Below are positions 32,746 to 45,400 of a stretch of 64,000 nucleotides of DNA, in pieces. The notes under the pieces were generated by a model. It was given only the letters and a program-made list of their open reading frames with translations. It was not told the DNA's origin and did no database searches. Positions within the stretch are counted from its first letter, which is position 1. Every line of letters starts with the position of its first letter. Both the position numbers and the translations under genes were made by a program. The stretch comes from Holtermannia corniformis (taxonomy: Eukaryota > Basidiomycota > Tremellomycetes > Holtermanniales). The stretch covers positions 1-64,000 of the forward strand of contig BCIJ01000011.1 of the NCBI GenBank assembly GCA_001599935.1. The letters are read 5' to 3'.

Positions 32746-33860
32746 CTGACATGCATTGCAATGCACAACTTGTCTCGTCCGATACTAACATAGATCTACA
32801 TGCGATGTGTACATGAGGGGATGAACATTGTCGTGGTTTCCGCAGGACTCGTGCAGCGCCACCCCGATCGAATGCTAGCAGAAATGAGATGGGATAGCAC
32901 CAAAGGACGTACATGGCTGTTCAGCCTGGAACACAAGCTTCGCATATTCCCGATAAGTGACACTTTTGTCTTTTGGCGTGCCAGCCCGAAAGAAGATCAA
33001 AGACCAACTGATCTTCCTCGCATTGATATTCACAGACGTGGTGCCGAGCACTCTATCGTGGTTTCGCGTCAAGATGTAAAGCGAGATGAGACACATGAAG
33101 CCACAGCACCTATCCTCATCGCAGGCCCTCGGGACGATCCGGGTTGGTTGGACCTTCTGGCCAAACAGGATTGATGTCCGTTGCAGTGGTTTCCATCTCC
33201 ACATTGCAGTCAGCTCGCAAAGGAGATGACGACCAACCTGAAGAGAGCCGTATCGCCACCATGCAGGTGCGTATGGATCTGCGACTATCTGCACCAGTGG
33301 TTCATTGACACGCAGCAATAGACTCCATCGCAAGGCGTGACAAGGAGCCTCGACACCAAGCTCACGGACTGGTACGCCGAGATACAAAGTGAGAGCCAAG
33401 CCGATACTCCAAACAGCTTTCACGCGACGGCCGACACCGAGACGATTACGAAAAAACACTGGATTACAGTGTCTTGCGGAGGTTGGCTTTGGCAGCTGGC
33501 GGCGCGACTTTGATTGTTGCAAATACGAGTAATGGGACAATCGAGAACACTTCAGTTCTACCTCCAGATGAAGTTTACACTACCTTCGCTCTTAGCATGC
33601 TCTACTGTGTCAAACCTAGAGGTGCCAATAGAACCATGACAGACTGACTAGGCATGCTATCCGATACCGCGGCCATATTCCTCTCATCTAGGACAATCCA
33701 TATCAGCCTGTGTACGTAGTATGCGACCACCAAGCCGTTGCAGCCATCTTGACCCGCCACGCGGTGATGACTCGAGCCACGGCGTGCGCGCAGTCTGTTC
33801 GCCACCGGGACAGCAAACTGTCAACGACGACCTGCATGGACCAAGGCGGCCCCCACCACC
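32746..33860. other. Gene-poor region
   Basis: About 1.1 kb. A minus-strand frame of 221 codons (33540-32875) and a plus-strand frame of 124 codons (32800-33174) overlap here. Neither shows family motifs, and they compete for the same bases, so I do not call either a gene. Confidence 0.45.
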
Positions 33861-36800
33861 ATGAAGGCTCTCTTTCCAGCACTGGCCATCGCCCTAGCCT
33901 GGTCCGCTGCTGCTTCAGACCAGCAAGTCGTGTTCGGGCAGGATGACGAACCTCAACCCCAGGCTCTCAGCATGGTCTCCCTCCTGTCGCTGTCGGCCAA
34001 TCACTCCACAACGCTGCACCTGCTGCAGCGAGCAAAGCTCATCCCGACGCTCAACATGATGCAGAACGCGACTCTGTTTGCGCCGACGGATGAGGCGTGG
34101 GAGAAATGGGCTCGACGACGGCAAAGCACAGACCGAGCCGAGGACGAGTGGATGACTGAAACGAGCCTGGCCGACTGGCTCACAGACGACAGAAGGGTCG
34201 CGGACCTAGAGTCACAAGAACGCATAGACAATCAGAACTGGGCGTTGCGGCAGCAGTTGCTGTATCATCTGCTCAACTACACCCTTGCACCTGACGACAT
34301 CCTACCCCTTTCGCCCGGATCAGGGTCGAATGTCTCGACGCACGAGACTCTGCATTTCCCCTACCTCAAAGCACCTCCACCAACACCCGAACCACCCTCA
34401 GGACCACCTTGGCTACCTCGCGGTGACACCGGCAAAGGGCTCCTAGGTGGATCAGGCCAACGGCTTAGACTCCTTCGAGGGTCTGGTCCTGCGGATGAGC
34501 TAGCAAGAGTCGGGGTAGACTGGCAAGGGAACGGAGGCGTCAGCGTGTGGGATGGCAGTGGCTGGATCAGTCGCAACAACAGTGCTAGTCTCTTGAAGGA
34601 CAGTGGTAAGGCCAAGAACGTGCGTGGTGCGCGGTGGGCTGCAAATGGCGCAGTCATTGGCATCGACGATGTGCTGGACGCTCCGCCGTCCATCGGTATG
34701 TATGAATGAATACAGAGCTGATTGGACACTGATCCTCACTGTAGAAACCATCATCCGCACGAATCCCGACTTGGCGTACCTATCCCACCTTCTGCCCGAC
34801 AGCAGTCTGCCTAAACCGCTTCCCGACCTGGCCTCTGCTCCTCACCTGACAGTCTTTGCACCGACCGAGCAAGCATTCCACGAAGCTTTCGGAGGTCAAG
34901 AACGGCGTTATCTCGAAAGCGAATTCGGCCTCGAAGGCGTGGGTCGCGTGCTTGGTGGTGGGGTCGTGACAGGCTTTGGAAAGGATGACAAGCGCGTCGG
35001 ATGGCGAGACAATTGGGTGCATGGCAAGGATCGAAGCGGGATGCTCTGCGTCAATGGTCTGTTCTGGGGTGCCGGCAAACGACCAGCTTTACTGATGCAC
35101 TCTCAGTCACGACGGCTTCTGGCGAAGTCCTCGACGTCGAAGTGGATGCAGATGGTACCCTCAAGGCGAACGGCACTCAGCCGACCCAAGCGGACATCTT
35201 TGCTTCCAATGGTTCGTTCGTTCCACATGTTTAGCTGCACTCTTACTCTGTACAGGTGTGATCCACATCGTCCCTTCTCTCCTTGTCCCTCCCACGTTCA
35301 CCCTCCTCAACACCGCCGAGCGCGTGCTACTATCCCTCAACGCGACGCGCTTCGTCTCGTTGCTTCGAGCCGCCAACCTCACATCGGTATACGTCGGCGA
35401 CACGCACGACTCGCCGTCAAACAAGCCGTGGACAATCCTCGCGCCCACGGACGATGTACTTGAGATGCGCGAGCGCAAGGGTTGGCATTTACCGGACCAG
35501 ATCGAGCTTTCGACACTGGCAGAAACGTCAGCAGAATCACCCCTGGGTGATCTGCTTAGATATCACATCTTGCCAGGACGCGTCGATATCCGGGATGTGC
35601 AAGATCACATGCTGCTCGAGACCGAGTTGAAGAGTGACTTGCTGGGCGGTGCGCGACAGTTGCTCGAGGTTCATGTGTCATCGACTTCTCGTCGCAGCGA
35701 TGACGATGATGTGCACGGTGGAGAGCTTCGCTTCGGTGGAGCGACGGTCATTGCCAAGCCGGGTGAGTGGGTTTCCCGCCTGGTGACTCATGTTTACCTT
35801 GCCACAGTCAAGAGCGGGCAATCGGTCATCTACCTGGTGTCAAACTTGCTGTCTCCTCCAATCGACGTCTTACAGACTGCTGTCTCGGATCTGCAGCTGT
35901 CGACTTTTGTCGCCTCGGTCTACGCCGCCGACCTCGATCGCTTTGTCAAGCGCACGGCAGGCGTGACATACTTGGTACCGCGGAACCGGGCGTTTGGCCA
36001 ACTCGGGCTGGCCATGAAGTACCTACTCCTGCCCGAAGGCAAGGACGAGCTGCGCAAAGTCGTCAAACAGCACGCTATAGACGGTCTCGTCTACCTGAAC
36101 GACATTGAGCACGGCAAAACGGTGTACAAGACGCTTGCCGGGGAGAAGATTGTCCTCGCCAAAGAGCATGTCAATAGCACAAACAGCACAGCCATCACTG
36201 TGCGCTCGCCGACGTTGAAGCGATCAAGTGAGGACTGGCCCGAGCTACCCGCCAACGGCGAGCTTCGACCTGCGAACCTGGTGTCAGGCAACGTTTTGAC
36301 GGAGACGGGCGTCATGCACGTCATTGATCAAGTCGAGCTGCCGTCTTCGGTCAAGATTACGCTCGAGAAGCTCGTCATGGGCGCTAAAGAGCAGACGATG
36401 GCCGATCTGCTCGTCAAAGCGGGCTTCAGTTGGATCCTCGAGGGCCGCGAGCCATCATCCGATGAAGTACGCGCAGCAGGCCTCCAAGGTACGGTAGCGG
36501 TGGCCGCAAACCACTCGACGGCAGCGGAGGATGCAGAGGCTTTCGCGTTGCCAAGCTATACGCTGCTGTGCCCGACCGATGTAGCACTCTCGCGCATCAA
36601 CCTGACGTATTACCTGCACGATCCACCCGCACTGCTGTTACTGCTCAAGCTGCACCTGATCCCATCCTCGCATCTGGCCTCGCTGCGATCCCGCGCATCC
36701 CTCGCCCTCCCACCACCCAAAGACGGTCAACCACTCGCGCTATCCGACGCAGCCATCTACCCGACTCTACTCTCCTACGAGTCCAAATACGGCGACTTGG

Positions 36801-37233
36801 CGTTCCGCGCAACGGGCGACAACTCGTATCTCGTGGGCATCCGCAACGCCCGAGGCGGCACAGATCGGGGTGATGTCGCGCGCGTCGGACAACAAGGGCG
36901 CGCGAGCGTTCGTTGGAAGAGTGCTATCCACACCGACTCGAGCCAAGGTGCAGGTGGAGAGGGAGATTTGTGGCTCGGCGGCATGTCGCTCGGAGGCGGG
37001 GTGATCATGATTGATTCGGTTCTGATACCTTACGAGCCGAGTTGGTGGGCCCGGTACGTTGTTTGCAATCGCGATCCTGGAAGTAGACTGACGATTGCAG
37101 CTGGGGCGCCGTCGTCATCACGCTCATCGGCGTCGCGCTCGTCATGACCGGCGTCGGGATCGCGCTCGGGTGGTGGTGGATGTCACGCGGGCAGAGAGAG
37201 CCATACGAAGCGCTTGAAGGTGAGGAAGACTAG
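33861..37233 (+). CDS. Multi-fasciclin (FAS1) single-pass membrane protein
   Basis: An N-terminal signal peptide (MKALFPALAIALAWSAAAS) is followed by about five FAS1-like units and a C-terminal membrane helix (WGAVVITLIGVALVMTGVGI) with a short tail ending YEALEGEED. FAS1 signatures include ATLFAPTDEAWEKW, LTVFAPTEQAFHEAF, SNGVIHIVPSLL, WTILAPTDDVLEM, TGVMHVIDQVELP and YTLLCPTDVALS. Many N-x-S/T sites are present. Five short introns are seen (starting near 34696, 35070, 35212, 35765 and 37053). FAS1 proteins mediate cell adhesion or matrix and wall contacts; in yeast a comparable vacuolar membrane protein exists, so surface or vacuole are both possible. The intron near 35765 is a multiple of three and could be exonic. 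Confidence 0.85.
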
Positions 37234-37297
37234 TCGCCATCTCAACCACATTAGAGACACATTGATTGTACTGTACACTATGCATTGTATCGTCCAG

Positions 37298-39022
37298 CTA
37301 AGGCTTCTTGTGGAACACACCGCTCGCAAGCGGCATCGGTGTCGGACTCGTCGCCATCTCGGCGTCCTCCAACCGGCCGCCATGGAACGTCAGGAGTTCG
37401 TCTGGGCGCATCAGGTCGAACCGACCTCCACGCTGAGGTTGTCGAACATGGCCAAAGATGACGCCCGCTTCCGACGTCGTGGGCGACAGTGCTGGTCGAT
37501 CGTCATACGACTCGTCGGCCGGATCGGCGTTGGAATCGAACGATTCATCGAATGAATCGTGCTCGTTGTTGTCGCCGTCGTAGATTTGCTGGGACAGGGG
37601 GTGGGGTTGGGGTTGGTGCTGGAAGGAAGGCGGTTGGAGGTCGGTCAACGACAAGTCTGAGCCTGACGCCGAGCCTGAATCAAACGAATCGTCTGCTTGC
37701 GCCTGTGCTTGGTGAGAGGCCGAGCCAAACAGGTCGCGACTCCCTGGTGGCGGCTCGACAGCCCAGCGCGATGGCGTAGGCGGTCTCGGGCTCGGCGTCT
37801 CACCGAGCTCATCATCCTGCTCGTGCTCAGCCTCGTAGCGTTCATGCACGACTTGGCCCAGCAACCCGTGCACGACACTGCTCGCCGTGGCCTTGACCGG
37901 CGTCTGCGAGAGCGCGCGCTGGGGCGGCAATGTAAACTGCATCGTCACAGGGGGTGAGAACCCCATGAGCGCGTCATCCTCGTCATCGTCGCTAGCGAAT
38001 GATTGATCTGGCGCCGGCGCGCGCCCGTGCCGGACGTTGAGAGGCGTCGAGCGCAGGTCGGCGATCCCGTTCCATTTCTGTGCGGTCCGAAGAGGGGATT
38101 GGAATGGGTTCGGCTTGGCCGTGGCCGTGGCGCGCGGGGTTGCGCGGTTGTGGTACGTTTTGCCCGAGGTCGTGGGTGGGATCAAGGGACTATCGGGGAG
38201 ACTGGACCCGATCGAGAGGTCGAGCAGGGCGGCGTGCGTCGTGGTCGGTGCGGTCAAGTGCGAGATGGACGTCGACGCCTCGCTCGGTGCGGCCAGGTCA
38301 TAGCCCGATGGTAAGCTTGGTGTCCCGCCTTGGGTCGTCTCGCCAATCTGCAAATCATCTCGCAACCGTCGATCGAGACGCTCAAACGGTGATTCGAGCG
38401 AGTCCTCCCACGAGGCATTGGCGCCGCCAGAGGGGTAGCCCACGGTCCGGTTCGACGGGAGCGGGGTGGATGAAGTCGCGCCGGCGCCAAAGAAGCTAGC
38501 GTCTGATGATGTCGCATCGTGTTGGGCGTCGAGAGCCGAGTGGTCGCGCTCGTCGTCTTGACGGATGGTCAATTCCTCGTCCGAGTACCGGGTCGAATGG
38601 AGCTCGTGCTCGGTCGTGTCGAGCGTTGTCGACAACTCGCCGGGGACATGGACGCGGACAGCTGCGGCCGCTTCAAAGAACGAGCGCCAGAACTGGGACT
38701 GGCATCAGCTCGGCATGCCGAGCTCACCACCCCGACTGACCTTTGCCGACTCGCGCGTGGGTTCGCTCGCGAGTGCAAACCGCTTGATCTCGGGCAAGAG
38801 CTTTGTGGTGATGACCTGGTGGAAGCGTGCAAAGTTTGCATCAATCTCTTGGAGCAGCAGAGTGTTGAGCTGGTCGATCTTTTCCGTCTGCGCACTGTGA
38901 CGGGTGAGCTGGGATGCGAGCGTGAACGGTCGTGATGGGACCGACCTGATCGGCGAGTCGGGCGGGATGCCGTCTATGATGTAGAACGGCGGCCTGAGCA
39001 GTGGGTTGCCCTGCTCTGCCAT
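37298..39022 (-). CDS. ASK1: DASH complex subunit Ask1
   Basis: Exons 39022-38741 and 38698-37298 close to 560 residues. The N-terminal 115 residues match the Ask1 family: EKIDQLNTLLLQEIDANFAR, TKLLPEIKRFA and, across the intron, SQFWRSFFEAAAAVRV. The rest is a long Ser/Asp/Pro-rich tail with probable CDK sites (several SP/TP), ending GRLEDAEMATSP...FHKKP. The DASH/Dam1 complex forms rings on microtubules and couples kinetochores to the mitotic spindle. It is fungus-specific. The tail is longer than the yeast protein's. The 3' end lies 65 bases from that of the convergent fasciclin gene. Confidence 0.88.
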
Positions 39023-39502
39023 GGTGCTGCTAACCTACGCTGGACTGCACCTCGACTTGCTCTCTCCACTCTCACCACCGTCAACGCGTCTGTGCGGTTG
39101 TTTGGCGCCGGGGTTTTGATTTTGATTCCGTAAACTGTCAATCGTCAACCGTCACTCTACACTTTGCAACTACATTCTGGGTCTACATGTTGAGCATCAA
39201 AGATGGTTCTGGCGATGGACATGCAAATGCACTGTTTGGAGAGAGCAAAGTCGCATACCACGGGCCAGACAGTGCCACCAGTTGTACAAGCTCGAGTCTT
39301 CGAGAGATTTAATCATAGGTTCTAAGCAAAGGCTACCCTAGACTCCCGAGAGCGTTTCCTGCTCTCGTATTGCCCATTAGCCAGTACCCTACTTGCCCAC
39401 ATACTTCACCAGCAATCACCAGCGATCGCCAGCGACCGCCATCAACTTTGAGTCTACGCGACTAATTTACTTCACCAACGGGACCTCGTCGCCTTCCTAA
39501 AG
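39023..39502. other. Intergenic region upstream of ASK1
   Basis: Contains the ASK1 promoter side and the 3' flank of the next minus-strand gene. A short repeat of CACCAGCAAT/CGCCAGCGAT type runs over 39409-39440. No gene seen. Confidence 0.55.
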
Positions 39503-40108
39503 TCAACTCGGGGCCAGCCCTAACACATTGGCCGCCGAGACTGCCAATTCAGACTGTTGTTTGTGGGCTTCGGCGAGGACAAGCGCTTGGCGGCACGTCT
39601 GCAAGTCTGCCTGAGAAGAAAGGAGGGAGTCCATTGCTTCAGTCTCTGCAGCCGCAGCCACAGCCGCATCTCGGGCCGCCCTGACCTCTGCCAGCTGGAC
39701 CCGCCGGCATCCTGCTTGGCACGAGCAACGCTTTCGACGTGGGATTTGGCGTTGGACCTGACGACGCTGAGGTCTGCTTCGAGCCTTGCAACCGTCTCGT
39801 TGATCTGGTTCAGGCTCGTGTTTGCAACCTGCAATGCGATCACTGCTAATTGCTCGGCGCTAGCAGACGCTTCCGCTTTGCGTGCCAGTGCTTGCTCCTG
39901 CGCGATGGCGTCATCACGAGCTTGTTCGGTTTCTTGCAGTTGCAACGCGAGGTTCTTGACGGTCTTGGACTGTTCCTCGACACATTTGTGACGTAGCAAC
40001 CATTGGTGGCAAATCTGGCAAGCCTACTTGGGGTCAGCGAATCGCCGAATCGCCGAGCGGCAGCGTTCCAAGCCGGCGCACAGACGGGTCGTCATCTCGA
40101 ACGACCAT
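39503..40108 (-). CDS. Small coiled-coil protein with a Cys/His head
   Basis: Exons 40108-40082, 40023-39763 and 39694-39503 join exactly to 159 residues. The head MVVRDDDPSACQICHQW, followed by LLRHKCVEEQ, places Cys-x2-Cys, two His and a third Cys within 14 residues, which could be a small metal site. The remainder is an Ala/Gln/Glu-rich coiled coil (VKNLALQLQETEQARDDAI, then AEVRAARDAAVAAAAETEAM). Without the two introns the frame would have a stop at 40026 and a shift near 39700; both introns have normal ends. It resembles a MYND finger only in part, with the spacing not matching. No family is recognised. Confidence 0.6.
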
Positions 40109-40276
40109 CATCTCTGCCCACCCACCATCCCGCCCTTGTTTCAAGGTTTTCCGGATCGAGCCCAAACCTTTGCTGACCAGCGTTGAGCACATCACCAAGT
40201 CTGAGCGGTTGACGCTATCGCCCCTGACTCGTCAGCCTAGTTTACGCACATACAGTACTCGCAGCCATCTCTCAGA

Positions 40277-41699
40277 ATGGGTAGTCTCAAGGAGGCGACA
40301 ACTGTCCTCGAGTGGCTGCATGCTCTACCAGATTACACCTATCACGCAGGGTCCCTAACCGACTCGGCACCTTGGTCATCTGGCACGCATCCCCGAGTCC
40401 GGCTCGAACTCAGGCAGGACATGGTTTACAAGGCCAAGATCTTGTTGCACGCCGATAGCGTTGCGTCTCGCCGCCTCATCAAGCTCCAAGATCCGCTGAA
40501 CATGGAGAGCTTCTATGACGACGAAGACGATCGGCGCGACCTCGCTCGAATGCACAAGGACGACCCCAAACCAAACACCAGACGTATGCGCGAGTTCTAC
40601 GAAAAGACAGTTCTGAATTGTGCGTTTGATGGCACTCACCGACTCGGTGTGCGCCTCTGCCTCGCTGAGCCCAATTTCCTCGAGGGCGGCTTCCGTTCAG
40701 TGTCACAGCTCCCGGGACCCAGGGACGAGCCGTCGACACTGCCTCTCCCCGACTTGCTCGAGTTTCACTGCGCTCGCGTGCGTGCATACACGCCGTTGGA
40801 TGTCGATGAAGCACCCTACGTCCTTGGCGTCTTCATGCTCGACGCCGATCCCATGGCACTACGCGCAGTGGTCGAAGCCGATGCGGCCGGGAAGACCCTG
40901 GATGGAGACGCCAGCGATCGGCGGGACGCCAGCGATCGGGACATCAGGAAAGCCCAAGACGTCATTTCTCGCGTCAGTCTTTGTACACTCTTCTCTCATA
41001 CTAACGGGTCAACGCAGGTCACGGCGGCCATGCTAGAAGCAAACCTCAATTACAGTATCCTCTTCATCCCCGCCGGCATGATCGTCGCCTACCTCTGCAA
41101 CGGCACTCTGGCTTTCGAGATACTCGAGCCACGCGCGCCGCGAGACGTCTACCCCACCGAGGAGATCGGCTTTGTCGAAGCCTACACCTACATCACCTAC
41201 GCGGCGTGGGCTTCTCGCAAAGTCATCGACGGCAAGCTCTGCCTGACGCATTCTCTGTTGCTGCCGGCGGCCGACGTCGCCGAACCGAAAGAGGTGCAGC
41301 CAGCCGACGTCGCCGAATCGAAAGAGGAGCAGCCAGAGGTGCAGCCAGATCCGGTGCCGGCAAACATCCAAGTCCCGCCCAAGCCCGCGCGCAAGCGTCG
41401 TGCTACCAACACTCAGACCAGTGCGGGGGTCTGACCGTCCAGCGTCACTCACGGCTTCGGCGAAAATCAGAGCGACGGCACCGCGACCACGGCAGTTGCT
41501 TCAAGCCCAGATCCTGCACGGCACAGCTGGTCAGCCTCTCAAAACGCCTCCGAAGAAACGCACATCTGCAGGCAGCGTCACACAGCACTCTCCGTCCAGG
41601 CAGGTCGGCCAGCGGCGTCGCATGCTGGGCTCCGAGCCAATCGCTACTCCTCCGACAACAACTATGAGGAGGCGACCAGTGTGTGACGCCCTCGCCTAG
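40277..41699 (+). CDS. Hypothetical protein, unrecognised family
   Basis: Exons 40277-40972, 41018-41399 and 41443-41699 close exactly to 444 residues. If the last intron is not used, the frame stops at 41434. It begins MGSLKEATTVLEWLHALPDY and has a mixed alpha/beta-looking N-terminal domain of about 310 residues with no motif I can name. The region from about residue 325 has a near-duplicate (ADVAEPKEVQP, ADVAESKEEQP) and is Pro/Lys-rich; the end is strongly basic (TPPKKRTS, MRRRP), which would suit nuclear localisation. A second near-repeat, GDASDRRDASDRD, sits near residue 215. Its start is 169 bases from that of the divergent coiled-coil gene. Confidence 0.6.
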
Positions 41700-42456
41700 G
41701 GAAGACGAGGACTGGGAAGGCGAGGCGTGATCGGCGAAGATCTGCCTCCGAAGAGACGGAACTCTAGGTCGCGCAGCGGAAAGCGAGGTTCCGCACTACG
41801 AAGAGCCTCGAGGATCGACGAGGGAGAATAGGGAGCACAGTCTAGCTTGCTCTAGCTGCGCTGCCAAGCCTGAAATACTCTTGGTAGAGGTTGAGCTACT
41901 GGATGTCGACCTGAACGATCAATGTTGAGCCTTTGAACCAATGAATGCAACAGTGTCAACTTTGGCTGACAACGGGCTGCCGACGGCGGAATCAAAACCC
42001 TACCCGTCCACCAACCCCCGTTCGACATCCCCACGTCAGCATCAGCTACTTGAGAGCTCCCATCATCCATTTCTGCCATTGGCCTGCGCGATCATGTCAA
42101 ACGCGCAGCATGGTCAATAGAGCACTAACAGCATCGCCATCCCCGTTGGCAATCGCTCATTGACAACTTTTGCCCCCGCGCAACCAATCGCCAGCGACGG
42201 TACAAGTGGCACTGGGAAAATCACTCAGCACCCACTGCTGATCGGAACCGCGTGCGCGATTTCTCACTGGTCCCGCGTAGGGGATGGATGGGATGCGCGA
42301 TCGGAACAGGCGCTGTCGTTGCTATGCGACGCGACGAGATGGCGGGCCCAGAGTGACCGGGGTGGGGTATAAGACTGACGGCTGCGTGCATTGCCACTGC
42401 TCTCACTCACTCTCTTGCCTGCGCAATCACTTCCTCACTGACCGTCTGCGGCCACA
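41700..42456. other. Intergenic region upstream of the P-type ATPase
   Basis: About 750 bases with no gene seen. A TATAAG at 42368-42373 lies about 85 bases before the ATPase start codon and is its likely TATA box. Confidence 0.55.
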
Positions 42457-45400
42457 ATGTCAGACTTGGATCACAAAGAGTCCTTTACCGACGTCGAGTC
42501 GAAACCGCCCACCCTCGCTCGTCATGCGCCCATCCCACTGCCCAAGACGATCACGCTCCCACCGGATACTGGCCTCCCGCAGAGTCGCCAGCGCTACTTG
42601 ACATTGACGCGCTCGCACTCTCTTGGTCTCACGACCGGTCCAGCGCACAGCGATGGCCCCAGTCGAGTGGTCGGCGAGTTTCGGTACGTCTCAACCGCAC
42701 CGGCTGCGCTTGTGGCACTGACACGGCGTCAGCACGCTCTCGATCCAAGTATCGCATTCTCAGCAGCGCGACCCAAACGAGCGCTTGAAGCAAGGCGCCG
42801 TCAAAGGTCAGCCTGGGTCTGATCTCTTGCGCTCTGTTGACACGCGCAGAGCTCGCAGCACTCGATTGGCACACCATCTCGATCGAAGAGGCGCTCCAGC
42901 GCCTAAGCGTCAATCAGAAGACGGGCCTCGACGTTGAACAAGCCAAGCGCAAGCTCGCTCAAGCCGGTCCGAACAAGGTCTCACCGCCGCCTCGGAACCG
43001 ACTTCGCAAGTCAGTCGCGCGCCTTGACGTGGCCATCTACTGACATGGACCAGATGGCTCGGCTACATCTTTGGCGGTACGTCACGCTCCATCCCATGAC
43101 CCCATCACTCACTCGCCCTCGTGTAGGCTTCGGCTCCCTCCTCCTGCTCGCGTCAATCCTCTGCTTCATCGCCTGGAAACCACTCGGCGAACCAGCGCCA
43201 TCCGCCGCAAACCTAGCACTGGCCGTCGTCCTCTTGATCGTCGTCGTCGTGCAAACGGCGTTCAACGCTTGGCAAGACTACTCGACGGGCAGGGTCATGG
43301 CTTCCATCTCGGGCATGCTACCCAAAGAAGTCGTCGTCGTTCGTGACAGCCGCGAGGCAAAGGTCCCCGCCGCGGATCTAGTACCAGGAGATCTGGTCAG
43401 TCTTGTTGGAGCTCAACATGGCGCCACGCGCTGATATGACCAGGTCCACGTCTCACTCGGCGACAAGATCCCAGCCGATCTCCGCTTTGTCCAAGTCTCA
43501 TCCGATCTCAAGATCGACAAGGCCGTCCTGACGGGTGAATCCGAGCCGATCCCTGGTACGACAGAGTCGACGGATCCCAACTTGCTCGAGACGCGGAATA
43601 TCGCGCTCGCGGGCACGCTCTGCGTCAGTGGTTCCGGATTAGGAATGGTCTTCCAGGTAGGTGCCGTCCCCTGCGGCTAGTTTTCTCGAGTGACCGAGTG
43701 ATTGATCGCCACAGACGGGCGACACCACCGTGTTTGGCCGGATCGCAAAGCTCTCGAGCTCGGGCGCTCCAGCGCTCACCACGCTCCAGCGCGAGATCCT
43801 CCGCTTCGTGCTTATCATTGCCTCGTTTGCCATCTCGCTCAACATCATCATTGTCATCCTCTGGGCCGCATGGCTCAACAAGGCTCACAAGGGGTTCATC
43901 ACCGTTCCCACGCTGATCATCGATATCGTCTCGGTCGCGGTCGCGTTTATCCCCGAGGGACTTCCGGCCTGCGTGACGATTTCACTTGCGGTCGTGCGTA
44001 CACACCGCAGGACCGGTGATGACTAGGCTGACGCTACCGGCAGATTGCCAACACGCTCAGTCGCAACAAGGTCCTCTGCAAATCCCTCATGACCGTCGAG
44101 ACCCTCGGGGCCGTCAACGTCCTGTGCTCCGACAAGACTGGCACGCTCACAAAGAACGTCATGACCGTTACGAATGCGGCTTTGCTCGACAGCGAACTGT
44201 CGGCCGACGAGGCGCGCGACTGGCTCGTTCGTCGTGAGCCTGGCTGTGAGATGGTTGAGCAGCTCGCGGCGGTCGCCGGTCTGTGTAACGCTGCGCGCTT
44301 TGATGAGTCGACTATGAGCCAGCCGGTTGGGCTGCGGCTGGTCCATGGTGATGCTACGGGTGGGTTTGGGCCAGGGTAATGCAGGCATGCTGATCGTGGA
44401 CAGACTCGGCTATCCTCCGCTTTGCCGAGGCACTCCGACCCGTCGCCAGATCCGCTGCAGACTGGCAAGAAGTCTTCAAAGTCAACTTCAACTCGAAGTC
44501 CAAGTTTATGCTCAAGGTTAGTCGACATGAAGCAGCCGACTCGCTGACACCGTGCAGCTGCTGCAAATGGCACCGACGACGTCGACGCGACTCCCAGCGC
44601 CGATCACACATGAAGACGATTTCAAGTCGGACGACCTCATGCTCATGTGCAAGGGCGCGCCTGACGTCCTGCTCAAGCGGTAAGCCCTGCCAGCGTTCTG
44701 CCAAGCACTCTGACGTGCCGCCGACAGCTGCTCGCACGTCATGGACCCCAAGACCAACTCTCGCATTCCTCTCGACGAGGCAACCCTCGCGCGCCTCACT
44801 GCCGTCCAAGAGACATGGGCGGGCAAAGGCCAGCGTGTGCTCCTGCTCGCTCGCAGGGCCATCAATCGCGACACGCTGCCAAAGTTGCTCGAGGGGCAGG
44901 AGTTTGCCGATTTCGTCAATACCGAATTGAACCAGGACTTGACGGTTGTTGGCCTTGTTGGACTCGTTGACCCGCCACGGGATGATATCCCCGAGGTGAG
45001 TGAGCGACCAGCGGAGCATGGCTGTGCTAACGTGTGCGATAGACTGTCAGAATCATGCGCAACGCTGGCATCCGCTTCTTCATGGTCACTGGCGACTTTG
45101 CGCTCAGTGCGTTGCCCAAGTCTCACTCGCTGTCAGCTTTACTGATACAAGCAGCTGCACTTGCCATTGCCGAACAATGCGGCATCATCTCCGACTCGAA
45201 GCGCGTACACACCTTCAAGGATCTCGCTCGTGCAGTCCCACTGGACAGTATTGAGAAGTACGACGCCAACAGCGCCGATGACCGCTCGATCGGTCTCGTG
45301 CTGTCAGGACCCGACCTCATGGTGATGGTGCGTCGTTCATCTCTACACTCGACACAGCTCACACCTAGCTAGGACGAGTCGCAGTGGGAGCAGGCGTGTC

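Noticed and set aside
32875..33540. Minus-strand frame of 221 codons
   Set aside because: No recognisable motif, a Cys/Arg/Trp-rich composition unlike its neighbours, and it overlaps another frame of similar quality.
39503..40108. Coiled-coil gene looked like a pseudogene with an in-frame stop at 40026 and a frameshift near 39700
   Set aside because: Two ordinary introns (40024-40081 with a CTGAC branch and TAG end; 39695-39762) remove both defects and the frame closes exactly.
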